Assembly (NCBI GenBank): GCA_017554405.1
Contig: JAFZIK010000059.1
Location: forward strand, 1-45,828
DNA: 45,828 nt
Direction: 5' to 3'
Source of the DNA: Clostridia bacterium
Lineage (GTDB): Bacteria; Bacillota; Clostridia; Oscillospirales; Acutalibacteraceae
Numbering within the stretch: the stretch's first letter is position 1; every line of letters starts with the position of its first letter. Positions 33,623 through 42,538 of this stretch are shown one piece after another. The position numbers and the translations under genes were made by a program. The notes beneath the pieces are model-generated. The model worked only from the letters and a program-made list of their open reading frames with translations. It ran no database searches and had not been told where the DNA came from.

Positions 33623-34812
33623 TAAAACTTACTTCCCTTACTGCCCTTGCTTCCGAACGAAACGCCCGAAAGAATATTTGTATCGATGGTGAATTTAAGG
33701 TTATCGCGCTTGCGCTCGCGGCGGAACGCGATATCAACCAGTTTATCTATAAGTTGCTTATAACTTAAGCCGGACGCCTCCCAGAGATAGAAAGCCAGGG
33801 AGCCCGGTATAGTGTTTATCTCGTTTGCAAAAACCTCGCCGGTTTTGTTATCCATAAGATAATCTATACGAACAACGCCGGAGGCGCCAATCGCTTTAAA
33901 TATTTTGCAGGAAATATCCTTTATTTTATCGGACAGTTCATCCGGTATATCGGCGGGTATCTTTCTGCCGAGCGAAGCCATGCCCTTGCTCGGTCCTTCC
34001 TTGGTGCCGCCCTCGTATTTATCCTTATACGAAAGGATCTCATCGTGCATAAACGGCTCTTCGCAAACCGAAGCCGTGCATTCATCGCTATCGCCCAAAA
34101 CCGAGCAGTTTATCTCGCGCAGGTTCTCTACGGCGCGTTCGGCTAAAAGCTTATCCGCAAAGCTCGCGGCAAGGCGGATCGCCTCATCCAGCTCGGCGGC
34201 GGTCTTTACCTTGCTTATGCCCACGCTTGAGCCGAGGTTGACCGGCTTTATAATAAGCGGAAAACCTACCTGCTTTTCGATTTTTCCGGTTATGGCGGCA
34301 GTATCGAGCAGATACTCACGCGCGGTAAAGCGCACGCAGTCAAGCACCGGCAGTCCCGCGCTTTTAAGAACGTCCTTAAACACCGCTTTATCCATACCCA
34401 CCGCGGCGGATATGATATCACAACTGATATACGGAAGCCCCAAAAACTCAAAGTAACCTGCTATGGTGCCATCCTCGCAGTTGGTGCCGTGAACTATCGG
34501 AAAAGCAAGGTCTATTTTTATATCCTTAACCTTTTTAAACACCTTTTTGTTTACCGGGTGCATAAACACACCGTCGGGTCTTTTAATAAAGGTGACCTCG
34601 CTGCTATCGGAGATCAGCTTTTCGATATCGCGGAAGTTTTCGATCTCAAACATCTTATCCGACTGATACATAGCGCCGCTTTTATCGACGTAAACCGGTA
34701 AGAGCTCATACTTTTCCCTATCAGCCGCGCGCATCGCCTGAACGGCGGATATGATCGAGACCTCGTGCTCGACCGAACGGCAACCGAAAAATACCGCAAT
34801 ATTTGTTTTCAT
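33622..34812 (-). CDS. ddl: D-alanine--D-alanine ligase
   Basis: This 396-residue ATP-grasp enzyme makes the D-Ala-D-Ala end of the peptidoglycan stem peptide. Motifs are VEHEVSIISA (14-23), FPIVHGTNCEDGTIAGYFE, IIKPVNLGSSVGISK for ATP, and VVRIDYLMDNKTGEVFANEINTIPGS for metal and substrate. The C-terminus has about 25 extra residues ending in a Gly-Ser-Lys repeat (GSKGSKGSKF), which is unusual but outside the catalytic core. It lies 10 bp after the murF-like gene, whose product uses its dipeptide. Confidence 0.94.
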   Translation of the reverse strand: MKTNIAVFFGCRSVEHEVSIISAVQAMRAADREKYELLPVYVDKSGAMYQSDKMFEIENFRDIEKLISDSSEVTFIKRPDGVFMHPVNKKVFKKVKDIKIDLAFPIVHGTNCEDGTIAGYFEFLGLPYISCDIISAAVGMDKAVFKDVLKSAGLPVLDCVRFTAREYLLDTAAITGKIEKQVGFPLIIKPVNLGSSVGISKVKTAAELDEAIRLAASFADKLLAERAVENLREINCSVLGDSDECTASVCEEPFMHDEILSYKDKYEGGTKEGPSKGMASLGRKIPADIPDELSDKIKDISCKIFKAIGASGVVRIDYLMDNKTGEVFANEINTIPGSLAFYLWEASGLSYKQLIDKLVDIAFRRERKRDNLKFTIDTNILSGVSFGSKGSKGSKF

Positions 34813-34822
34813 GTATATTACC

Positions 34823-36397
34823 TCAATTCAAATAGTTATCGGGAAGATCGTTTTCAAGCAAAACAACGCTGTTTTGGCTGCAAAGGGGCGAATAGACCTC
34901 CATTGCCTCTTTAAAGCTTGAAACAATATAAAGATTATCGGTATTAAAGCCCGTGGTGGCTATGGCATCGCGCATCGGCACCGCGCGGTTTTTGCCCACA
35001 AGGATTATTATATCACAATATTTTGCCGCTTCAAGACCCAAAGCATAATTGCAATCGTATTCCCTGGCGCCGAGCTCGATAAGCCCCGGAGTTATGATCG
35101 TTTTTTGCATACCGGCAAACGAGCCGAGCACGCGCACCGCCTCAAGACAACCCTCGGGGTTTGAGTTATAGGCGTCGTCGATAAGAAGCGAACCGTTCTT
35201 AAAGGTTTTAAGCTGGAGGCGATGTTCGCTGGGAGCAAGCGCCGCCACCGCGCATTTGATATCCGAAGGCGAAACTCCGAGCTTTTGCGCCAACGCCGCG
35301 GCGGCAAGAATATCGGATACGCTGTGTTTTCCTAAAAGCTTGGTGGTAACGGTTATTACCTCGCCCGCTAAATGAAGATCAAAGGTAGAGCCGGCGGGCG
35401 AATAAGTAATATTATCGGCGAAATACTCTGTGCCATCGCCGAAAAATACTGCTTTTTGGCATTTATCCTTACGCTCGGCGATAGCCGCGCTGCCGATATT
35501 TGCAAAGCAAATACCGCCGCGCGAGACCACCGCGTTATAAAGTTCGAATTTGGTTTTAAAAACGTTATCGACCGATTTGAAGGTATCAAGATGCTGTTCG
35601 CCGACAGATGTGATTATGCCGTAATCAGGATCAACGATATCGCAGATCTCTTTGATATCCCCCGGCTTTTTGGCGCCCATTTCGCATATAAAGACCTCGG
35701 TTTGCGGCCTTAGATCACCGCGCACCGTTCGCACAACGCCCATAGGGGTATTAAAGCTTTGAGGAGTGCATACGGTATTATACTTCTCGCTTAAAATGCG
35801 ATTAAGGATAAACTTTGTTGTAGTCTTGCCGTAGCTTCCGGTAATGCCTATCACTTTAAGGCCCTTATACGATTTAAGTATACGCTTTGCATCGTTTATA
35901 TAATGCCTGCCTATAAGCTTTTCTATCGGCGCGTTAAGTATCTCTGTAATCGCGCACATAAGCGGAGTAACGCTTGCGAGCATAAAGATGACCGTTGCCG
36001 CCACCTGACCCGCGGCCGTGTTATAAAAGAGGCAATAAAGCGCGACGGCGGCGACGAGCAACACGGACGCCGATGCAAAAAGGCGCTTTATCCGCCCGGT
36101 AAACACAAGGGGTTTTATAGCGGTCTTTTTTGAGGCGAGCGCGTAAGCAATACGCACCGACAGCGCCAAAACGGATACAACAAACGCAAAATTATACTTT
36201 TCTTTTAAACAGAGCACCGAAAGAACGCAATATAAAAACGCCTGGGCGCAAAGATAAACGGTAAAAGAACCCTTTAACCAACCGTAATACCTTGAGATAA
36301 AATACGAATTCTGCTGCAGCATATGATACTGCTTATAAAGCGAAAAAAGCGCCGAGACCGATAAAACCGCCAGGCAGGATATAACAAAAATGTTCAT
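34823..36397 (-). CDS. murF: MurF-like ligase with membrane N-terminus
   Basis: This is a 524-residue protein whose C-terminal three-quarters is a Mur ligase (ATP site GITGSYGKTTTK, 185-195; EVFICEMGAKKPGDI; SVGEQHLDTF; LLIDDAYNSNPEG). MurF joins UDP-MurNAc-tripeptide to D-Ala-D-Ala. The usual N-terminal substrate-binding domain is replaced by about 150 residues with four to five membrane helices. This membrane form occurs in several Clostridia, next to ddl as here, which supports the MurF role. AGGAGG precedes the start. It follows the alpha/beta hydrolase gene after 10 bp. Confidence 0.88.
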   Translation of the reverse strand: MNIFVISCLAVLSVSALFSLYKQYHMLQQNSYFISRYYGWLKGSFTVYLCAQAFLYCVLSVLCLKEKYNFAFVVSVLALSVRIAYALASKKTAIKPLVFTGRIKRLFASASVLLVAAVALYCLFYNTAAGQVAATVIFMLASVTPLMCAITEILNAPIEKLIGRHYINDAKRILKSYKGLKVIGITGSYGKTTTKFILNRILSEKYNTVCTPQSFNTPMGVVRTVRGDLRPQTEVFICEMGAKKPGDIKEICDIVDPDYGIITSVGEQHLDTFKSVDNVFKTKFELYNAVVSRGGICFANIGSAAIAERKDKCQKAVFFGDGTEYFADNITYSPAGSTFDLHLAGEVITVTTKLLGKHSVSDILAAAALAQKLGVSPSDIKCAVAALAPSEHRLQLKTFKNGSLLIDDAYNSNPEGCLEAVRVLGSFAGMQKTIITPGLIELGAREYDCNYALGLEAAKYCDIIILVGKNRAVPMRDAIATTGFNTDNLYIVSSFKEAMEVYSPLCSQNSVVLLENDLPDNYLN

Positions 36398-36407
36398 AAA
36401 AGCCCTC

Positions 36408-37175
36408 CTACTTTATAAAGGCGCGAAGTATGGCATGCGCCTCATACGGTTTTTCGCAGAACGAAAAATGCCCTGTGCCTTTTATCACGCAAAGCCCGCA
36501 ATCAGATATTTTTTCTTTAATTACGTTTGCGCTTGAAAGCGGCGTATCGGTATCGTTCTCGCCCCAGATAAGAAGCGTTGGGCACTTAATATTGCAAATT
36601 ATATCGCGCAGATCGGTATTAACGAGCGATACCATGGTGCTCCTGAGCACAAGCGGCGCGGCGTTATAATCAGCCGAGCCGTAATGCCGCCTTGCGGCGT
36701 TTAAAAGACCGCCGCTGAAGTTTCTTATACCCGGTAGACTTAAAAGCTTTTTAATGCGCTTGAAGTTTTTGGCTCTGCGCTTTTGCTTCTTTGTTTTTTC
36801 GGCAACAATGCCGGCGGAATCGATAAGAACTATCTTTTGCGGTTTTATAAGACCCTTTCCGGCAAGCGCGAGTATTACCCTGCCGCCGTGAGAATGACCG
36901 ATAAATACCGCCTTTTCGCTATGGACGCCGACCGCCTTTAAAAACTCCAGAACAAAATCGCAATACCCGCTTATATCCCACGGCTCGGGCATAATCTCAC
37001 TGCCGCCGCACCCCGGGAAGTTTACGGCATAGAATTTGCAACGGTCGCCAAGCGCCGCCATAACGCCTTTGTATACTTCAAACGAAGAGCCCCAGCCGTG
37101 GAGCAACACCACCGGGATATCGCCGTTTCCCGAAATGAGATATTCGGTTTTAAGCCCGCATATTTGCGCTTCCAT
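36408..37175 (-). CDS. Alpha/beta hydrolase
   Basis: This is a 255-residue serine hydrolase fold. The nucleophile is in GHSHGG, the oxyanion region is LLHGWGSSFEVY, the acid is probably in WGENDTDTPL and the histidine is in GTGHFSF. There is no signal peptide, so it is cytoplasmic. The substrate is unknown. The start is ATG 37175, preceded by GGAAGGA; ATG 37199 is in frame without a ribosome binding site. It is the first gene of the operon hydrolase-murF-ddl-cdf, and homologues are often seen beside membrane-type murF. Confidence 0.87.
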   Translation of the reverse strand: MEAQICGLKTEYLISGNGDIPVVLLHGWGSSFEVYKGVMAALGDRCKFYAVNFPGCGGSEIMPEPWDISGYCDFVLEFLKAVGVHSEKAVFIGHSHGGRVILALAGKGLIKPQKIVLIDSAGIVAEKTKKQKRRAKNFKRIKKLLSLPGIRNFSGGLLNAARRHYGSADYNAAPLVLRSTMVSLVNTDLRDIICNIKCPTLLIWGENDTDTPLSSANVIKEKISDCGLCVIKGTGHFSFCEKPYEAHAILRAFIK

Positions 37176-37271
37176 AAAACAGTCCTTCCAAATGCTCATA
37201 ATATGTCAATGTATATTATAGCAGATACAACGCAAAAAAAGAAGAGTTTTTTGAAAAATATGAAAATATGC

Positions 37272-37319
37272 TTGAATATGCCGCCCGGCTCTGCTATAAT
37301 ACAAACGAACAGATATTCG
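37272..37319 (+). promoter_or_regulatory. lexA promoter with SOS box
   Basis: TTGAAT (37272-37277) and TATAAT (37295-37300) have a 17-bp spacer. CGAACAGATATTCG (37306-37319) differs at one base from the Gram-positive LexA box CGAAC-N4-GTTCG and lies over the start of transcription, as expected for autoregulation. Confidence 0.75.
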
Positions 37320-37333
37320 ACCGGAGGCGTATT

Positions 37334-37921
37334 ATGGATAAAACACCCTTAAGTGCAAACCAGGAAAAGGTTTATAAATTTCTTGTAAAGAGGCTCCAGA
37401 ACGGGCTTCCGCCCACCGTGCGCGAGATATGCGAGGCGACCGGGCTTAAATCTACCTCCTCGGTCCACGCGATACTTAATTTTTTAGAGGAAAACGATTA
37501 TATCGTTCGTGACCCGCGTTTTTCGCGCGCAATTCGCCTGAACGCGGATTTTGATTCGGCTATGGTGCCGCTTGTCGGCAAGATCACCGCCGGTCAGCCG
37601 ATATTGGCGGTGGAGCAAATAGAGGATTATATCCCCTATCCTTCCAACAACGCCGAAGGGCTGTTTGCGCTTAAGGTTGTAGGCTTAAGCATGAAAAACG
37701 CCGGTATACTTGACGGCGATATAGTGATAGCCGATAAAAACGCGCCCTGCAAAAGCGGAGATATTATAATTGGTATGGATGGGGACAGCGCCACCGTCAA
37801 GCGCCTTTCTTTAAAGGACGGGCAGGTTGTATTTTTACCGGAAAATCCTGATTTTAAACCGATCTATCCGAAAGATCCGAAGGTGCTCGGCAAGGTCATC
37901 GGCTCTTTCAGAAAGTATTGA
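37334..37921 (+). CDS. lexA: SOS repressor LexA
   Basis: This is a 195-residue repressor of DNA-damage genes. The N-terminal winged helix (about 1-70) has PPTVREICEATGLKSTSSVHAIL. The self-cleavage site is Ala86-Gly87 (KITAGQPI), and the catalytic pair is Ser119 (VGLSMKNAG) and Lys156 (ATVKRL). The start is ATG 37334 with GGAGG 6 bp upstream, although the frame opens at 37268. The promoter carries a LexA box. rnhA follows after 15 bp and queT overlaps rnhA, so all three may share SOS control. Confidence 0.96.
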   Translation: MDKTPLSANQEKVYKFLVKRLQNGLPPTVREICEATGLKSTSSVHAILNFLEENDYIVRDPRFSRAIRLNADFDSAMVPLVGKITAGQPILAVEQIEDYIPYPSNNAEGLFALKVVGLSMKNAGILDGDIVIADKNAPCKSGDIIIGMDGDSATVKRLSLKDGQVVFLPENPDFKPIYPKDPKVLGKVIGSFRKY

Positions 37922-37936
37922 TTTTGGAATTTGATT

Positions 37937-38398
37937 ATGCTTAAATACGTTGAAATATTTACAGACGGCGCCTGCAGCGGCAATCCCGGTCCGGGCGGTT
38001 GGGGCGCGATACTGCGCTACGGAAACAAAGAAAAAGAACTTTCGGGCGGTGAGGAAACGACCACCAACAACCGAATGGAGCTTACCGCGGTTATAAAGGC
38101 GCTTTCCGCCCTTAAGGAGCCCTGCAAGGTAACGCTTACCACCGATTCAAAATACGTTTGCGACGGGATGACGCTCGGCTGGGCGCGCCAGTGGCGGGCA
38201 AACGGCTGGAAAAAAGCCGATAAAAAACCGGCGCTTAACACCGAGCTTTGGGAAGAACTGTTACGGCTTGACGATATGCACGATATCACATTTAACTGGG
38301 TGCGCGGACATAACGGGCACCCGGAAAACGAGCGCTGCGATAAACTCGCGGTGGAATACTATAAAAGATTAACGGAGAAAAGCGAAAATGCAGAGTAA
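37937..38398 (+). CDS. rnhA: Ribonuclease HI
   Basis: This 153-residue enzyme cuts the RNA strand of RNA-DNA hybrids. From ATG 37937 the catalytic residues fall at D10, E48 and D70, plus H125 and D135, almost the numbering of the E. coli enzyme. [26 protein letters not shown] and [15 protein letters not shown] are clear. GGAA stands 7 bp before ATG; a TTG 6 bp upstream is in frame. The position after lexA would place it in a damage-linked operon. Confidence 0.95.
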   Translation: MLKYVEIFTDGACSGNPGPGGWGAILRYGNKEKELSGGEETTTNNRMELTAVIKALSALKEPCKVTLTTDSKYVCDGMTLGWARQWRANGWKKADKKPALNTELWEELLRLDDMHDITFNWVRGHNGHPENERCDKLAVEYYKRLTEKSENAE

Positions 38399-38894
38399 AC
38401 AAATAAGATTTATCACTTTTAACGCCGTTATAGCGGCGCTTTACGCGGTTTTGACCTATTCTTCCGCGTTTTTCGGGCTTGCTTACGGCGAGATACAGTT
38501 CCGCATTTCAGAGGCGCTCAACGTGCTTTGCCTGTTTACGCCGGCGGCGATACCGGGGCTTGTTCTCGGGTGCGTTATAGGCAATATTCCGAACGGTATT
38601 ATAGACGTTCTGCTCGGCTCCGCCGCAACGCTTATCGCGGTGACCGCGATGTATTTTTTAAGAAATTTAAAAATAAGGAAATACCCTTTTGTTGCAATGC
38701 TTATGCCCGCCGCCGCAAACGGACTTATAGTCGGCGCCGAGATTTCGTTTTTTCTGCCGGGCGGCACCGCAACGCTTATGGGATTTCTGACCGCGGGGGC
38801 GTTTGTTGCTTTGGGCGAGATCGCAGTAATGTTTACTCTCGGCTCAATGCTCTATTTTGCTTTGGATAAAAACCCCCGCGTTCTCGGCATTTAA
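38388..38894 (+). CDS. queT: QueT-family transporter
   Basis: This is a 168-residue membrane protein with five to six helices. It is the substrate-binding S component of an ECF-type transporter and is predicted to take up a queuosine precursor. [34 protein letters not shown] is the family signature region. It overlaps rnhA by 11 bp. No preQ1 riboswitch can precede it at that position. The partner ECF module is not in this window. Confidence 0.88.
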   Translation: MQSKQIRFITFNAVIAALYAVLTYSSAFFGLAYGEIQFRISEALNVLCLFTPAAIPGLVLGCVIGNIPNGIIDVLLGSAATLIAVTAMYFLRNLKIRKYPFVAMLMPAAANGLIVGAEISFFLPGGTATLMGFLTAGAFVALGEIAVMFTLGSMLYFALDKNPRVLGI

Positions 38895-38916
38895 AGCAAC
38901 AGATAAAAAACGTAAA

Positions 38917-38958
38917 ACAGCGCTTTTGATTGACAAATCAAAGGCGCTGTTATATAAT
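38917..38958 (+). promoter_or_regulatory. alaS promoter embedded in an inverted repeat
   Basis: TTGACA (38930-38935) and TATAAT (38953-38958) with a 17-bp spacer give a full consensus sigma-A promoter. A 15-bp inverted repeat with one G-T pair (38917-38931 with 38936-38950) is centred on GACA, so the -35 lies at its apex. The repeat may end queT transcription, act as an operator, or both. Confidence 0.75.
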
Positions 38959-38996
38959 ATGCTATTGTAATATATTAAATTTAAGGATGTAAAATT

Positions 38997-41612
38997 ATGC
39001 AGTGGACCTCATTAAACGATTTAAGAGAAAAATACCTTAGTTTTTTCGAATCAAAAGGACATTTACGCCTTGAGAGTTTCCCCTTGGTTCCAAAGGGCGA
39101 TAAATCGCTTTTGCTTATAAACTCCGGTATGGCGCCGATGAAAAAATACTTTACCGGCGAGGTAACGCCCCCGCGCAACCGCGTTACTACCTGTCAGAAG
39201 TGCATACGCACGCCCGATCTTGAGCGCGTGGGTCACACGGCGCGGCACGGCACATACTTTGAGATGCTCGGCAATTTCTCCTTCGGCGATTATTTTAAGC
39301 ACGAAGCTATCGCCTGGGCTTGGGAGTTTTTGACAAAGACCCTCGAAATACCGGAAGACCTGTTATGGTCATCCGTTTACGAGGAGGACGACGAAGCATA
39401 CGCGATATGGCGCGATGAGATAGGCATTCGCGAGGATCATATAGTGCGGCTCGGCAAAGAGGATAACTTCTGGGAGCACGGCACGGGTCCCTGCGGTCCC
39501 TGCAGCGAGATATACTTTGACCGCGGTGAAAAATACGGCTGCGGCAAGGCGGATTGCCGCCCGGGCTGTGACTGCGACCGATATATGGAAATATGGAACA
39601 ACGTTTTTTCGCAGTTCAACAATATGGGTGACGGGACCTATACCGAGCTTGAGCATAAAAACATAGATACCGGCATGGGACTTGAGCGCCTCGCCTGCGT
39701 TATGCAGGGCGTTGACAATATGTTCGAGGTGGACACGATAAGAAACACCTTAAACGAGGTGTGCCGCATATCGGGCAAAACCTACGGCAAGGAAGACGGT
39801 ATAGATATTTCGATCCGAGCCATTACCGACCACGCACGCGCCGCAACCTTTATGATAAGCGACGGCATTATACCCTCTAACGAAGGTCGCGGATACGTTC
39901 TTCGCCGGCTTTTAAGGCGCGCCGCAAGACACGGCAGACTGCTTGGCATAAGCAGACCGTTTTTATGCGAGATTGTTGATTCGGTAATAAAGGAAAACAA
40001 GGCGGGTTACCCAGAGATCTCCGAAAAGCAGGAAATAATCAAAAAGGTTGTCTTGAGCGAAGAGGAAAGCTTTGCCAAAACCATCGATCAGGGTCTTGGT
40101 ATGTTAAGCGAATTGATGAAAACCGGAAAAACGCTTTCGGGCGAGGACGCTTTCCGGCTTTATGACACATACGGATTCCCGCTTGATCTTACAAAGGATA
40201 TACTTTCGGAACGCGGAATGACGGTAGACGAGGAAGGCTTCAATGCCCTTATGCTTCGCCAGCGCGAGTTGGCGCGTTCCTCAAGAAAAGCCGAGGACGC
40301 CGAAAGCTGGAGCAGCAACGATCTTAAATTTGAGGGTATTGATAAAACCCTCTTTAACGGTTATACAGATAACGTTTGCACGGCAACGGTGCTCGATATC
40401 GTTGTGGGCGGCGAGCACGTAAGCTCAGCCGAGGATCAAAACGCGGTCCTTGTGCTTGATAAGACCGTTTTCTATGCGGAAAGCGGCGGTCAGGTCGCCG
40501 ATACCGGAACAATTAAGGCGGGCGGCGCAAAGTTCTCTGTGACCGACGTTAAAAAGAATTCATCCGGTATATTTATGCACTGCGGTTCACTCGAAGGCAA
40601 AATATCCGTAGGCGACACGGTCACAGCCGCTATCGATACCGAAAGAAGAAACGAGATACGCGCCAACCATACCGGCGCTCACCTTTTACAGGCGGCGCTG
40701 AGGCAGGTGCTCGGCAATCACGTTGAGCAGGCGGGTCAGCTTGTTAACGATAAAGAGCTTCGCTTTGACTTTACGCATTTCTCCGCGCTTTCTCCCGATG
40801 AGATCGAAAGCACCGAATCGCTTATAAACGGCGTTATTCTTTCCGGGATCGAGGTCATCAGCCGTGAAATGCCGATCGAAGAGGCTAAAAAGCTCGGCGC
40901 CATGGCGCTTTTCGGCGAAAAATACGGCAGCACCGTGCGGGTGGTATCGGCAGGCGATTTTTCGGTTGAGTTCTGCGGCGGCACCCACGTTGACAACGTT
41001 TCCAAGATAGGGCTTTTCAAGATAACAAGCGAAGCCGGCATTGCGGCGGGCGTGCGGCGTATTACCGCCGTTACCGGCAGCGGATTCTTAAAGCTTATGA
41101 ACGATTATGAAGCCCTTATAAAGGAAACCGCACAGGCGCTTAAATGCTCTACGTTCGATATCGCCCAAAAAGCGGAGGCGACCTCTTCCCTGCTCAAAGA
41201 GAATCAGCGGCAGATAGAAACGCTTTCCTCACGCCTGGCGGCGGGCAAAGCAAATTCGGTGCTTGATAACGCCGAAAAGATCGGAGATATCCGCGTTGCG
41301 ACCGCGGTATTCGATAAAACCGGCGGCGATGAGCTTAAAAAAATGGCTGACAGTATCCGCGCCGATAACGATGATATCGTTCTGGTCCTTGCCGCAAAGG
41401 GCGAAGATAAAATAACCCTTGTTGCGGCGGCAAGCGAAAAGGCGGTAAAACTCGGCGTGCACGCCGGCAACCTTGTTCGCACGGTGGCTGAAATGACCGG
41501 CGGCAAAGGCGGCGGCAAGCCCGATATGGCTATGGCGGGCGGCAGGGACGCATCCGCGCTCGATAAGGCGCTTTCAAGCGTTAAAGATACTGTTGCGCAA
41601 ATGATAGGTTAG
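38997..41612 (+). CDS. alaS: Alanine--tRNA ligase
   Basis: This is an 871-residue class II synthetase. The catalytic core (about 1-240) includes FFESKGH, INSGMAPMKKYF, RHGTYFEMLGNFSFGDYFK and WNNVFSQFN. The tRNA-recognition region follows. The editing domain has NHTGAHLLQAAL and FCGGTHVDN, which hold zinc and clear mischarged Ser or Gly, and the C-Ala domain (about 740-871) has GGKGGGKPDMAMAGG. All parts are present at normal length. The leader is short and has no T-box. HIT follows 10 bp downstream. Confidence 0.97.
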   Translation: MQWTSLNDLREKYLSFFESKGHLRLESFPLVPKGDKSLLLINSGMAPMKKYFTGEVTPPRNRVTTCQKCIRTPDLERVGHTARHGTYFEMLGNFSFGDYFKHEAIAWAWEFLTKTLEIPEDLLWSSVYEEDDEAYAIWRDEIGIREDHIVRLGKEDNFWEHGTGPCGPCSEIYFDRGEKYGCGKADCRPGCDCDRYMEIWNNVFSQFNNMGDGTYTELEHKNIDTGMGLERLACVMQGVDNMFEVDTIRNTLNEVCRISGKTYGKEDGIDISIRAITDHARAATFMISDGIIPSNEGRGYVLRRLLRRAARHGRLLGISRPFLCEIVDSVIKENKAGYPEISEKQEIIKKVVLSEEESFAKTIDQGLGMLSELMKTGKTLSGEDAFRLYDTYGFPLDLTKDILSERGMTVDEEGFNALMLRQRELARSSRKAEDAESWSSNDLKFEGIDKTLFNGYTDNVCTATVLDIVVGGEHVSSAEDQNAVLVLDKTVFYAESGGQVADTGTIKAGGAKFSVTDVKKNSSGIFMHCGSLEGKISVGDTVTAAIDTERRNEIRANHTGAHLLQAALRQVLGNHVEQAGQLVNDKELRFDFTHFSALSPDEIESTESLINGVILSGIEVISREMPIEEAKKLGAMALFGEKYGSTVRVVSAGDFSVEFCGGTHVDNVSKIGLFKITSEAGIAAGVRRITAVTGSGFLKLMNDYEALIKETAQALKCSTFDIAQKAEATSSLLKENQRQIETLSSRLAAGKANSVLDNAEKIGDIRVATAVFDKTGGDELKKMADSIRADNDDIVLVLAAKGEDKITLVAAASEKAVKLGVHAGNLVRTVAEMTGGKGGGKPDMAMAGGRDASALDKALSSVKDTVAQMIG

Positions 41613-41622
41613 GAGTGTTATT

Positions 41623-41964
41623 ATGAACGACTGTTTGTTTTGCAAGATCATAAAGGGCGAAATACCGAGCACCAAGGTTTACGAGGATGAATACGTTTAC
41701 GCTTTCCTCGATATCGCTCCCCAGGCGCCGTTTCACGCGGTTTTAGTGCCTAAAACGCACATTGCGTCCGCGGCGGATATAGACGAAAGCAACAGCTTTT
41801 ATACCGCTAAAATATATGAGGCGATTGGCAAAATTGCCAAAGCGGAGAATCTCGAAAAGGGATTCAGGGTAGTAACCAACTGCGGCGAGGATGGCGGACA
41901 GACCGTTGGTCACCTTCATTTCCACCTGCTTGCGCGCAGATATTTACAGTGGCCTCCGGGCTGA
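41623..41964 (+). CDS. HIT family protein (HINT type)
   Basis: This is a 113-residue nucleotide hydrolase or transferase. The histidine triad is H97, H99 and H101 (GHLHFHLL). CLFCKIIKGEIPS at the front is typical and Cys4/Cys7 with a later histidine could bind zinc. HINT proteins hydrolyse aminoacyl-AMP, among other adenylates, which gives a plausible link to alaS just upstream. AGGAG precedes ATG. Confidence 0.92.
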   Translation: MNDCLFCKIIKGEIPSTKVYEDEYVYAFLDIAPQAPFHAVLVPKTHIASAADIDESNSFYTAKIYEAIGKIAKAENLEKGFRVVTNCGEDGGQTVGHLHFHLLARRYLQWPPG

Positions 41965-41993
41965 TATCACTATAACAAAGGGGATAATTTTTT

Positions 41994-42533
41994 ATGTCTG
42001 AATACTATAAAATGAAGATCGCCGGTTTAGACCGCGAACTTGAGATGTTTTCGGTAAGCGATAAGCTTGATATCGCGGCGTTTATTATTTTCGGTGACGT
42101 TGAACTCACGGTTGCCGGCGTTGCAGAATTACTTAAAAAGGTGCCGGATTTTGACGTTATTATCACACCTGAAGCAAAATCGATACCTATCGCATACGAG
42201 GCGGCGCGGCAATCGGGCAAGCCTTATATAGTTGCCCGCAAGGGATTAAAGGTTTATATGCGCAATCCGCTTGACGTTAAGGTCACCTCGATAACCACTC
42301 AGCACGAACAGCACCTTTATCTCGGCGAGACCGAGGTAGAAAAAATCAAGGGAAAGCGCGTGCTTATAATCGACGACGTTATAAGCACCGGCGAATCACT
42401 GAGCGCCATACGCAAGCTCGTCAGCGAAGCGGGCGGCATTGAGGCGGCTTCTGCGGCGTTTCTTGCCGAGGGTGACGCCGCCGAGCGCGACGATATAATC
42501 TTTCTCGAAAAACTACCGCTCTTTTTCAGGTGA
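41994..42533 (+). CDS. Type I phosphoribosyltransferase (adenine PRT-like)
   Basis: This is a 179-residue enzyme with the PRPP-binding motif VLIIDDVISTGES (123-135) and a catalytic-loop region around 95-110. ITPEAKSIPIAYEAARQSGKPYIVARK resembles adenine phosphoribosyltransferase, but the match is not strong enough for a gene symbol; a PurR- or xanthine-type relative is possible. AAAGGGG precedes the start. The PAP2 gene follows with overlapping stop and ribosome binding site. Confidence 0.82.
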   Translation: MSEYYKMKIAGLDRELEMFSVSDKLDIAAFIIFGDVELTVAGVAELLKKVPDFDVIITPEAKSIPIAYEAARQSGKPYIVARKGLKVYMRNPLDVKVTSITTQHEQHLYLGETEVEKIKGKRVLIIDDVISTGESLSAIRKLVSEAGGIEAASAAFLAEGDAAERDDIIFLEKLPLFFR

Positions 42534-42538
42534 TTTAT

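Noticed and set aside
38300-38390. preQ1 riboswitch controlling queT
   Set aside because: queT starts inside rnhA, leaving no leader, and no preQ1 aptamer pattern is visible.
38959-38996. T-box leader for alaS
   Set aside because: Only about 38 bases separate the -10 from the start codon, too short for a T-box, and no T-box core sequence is seen.
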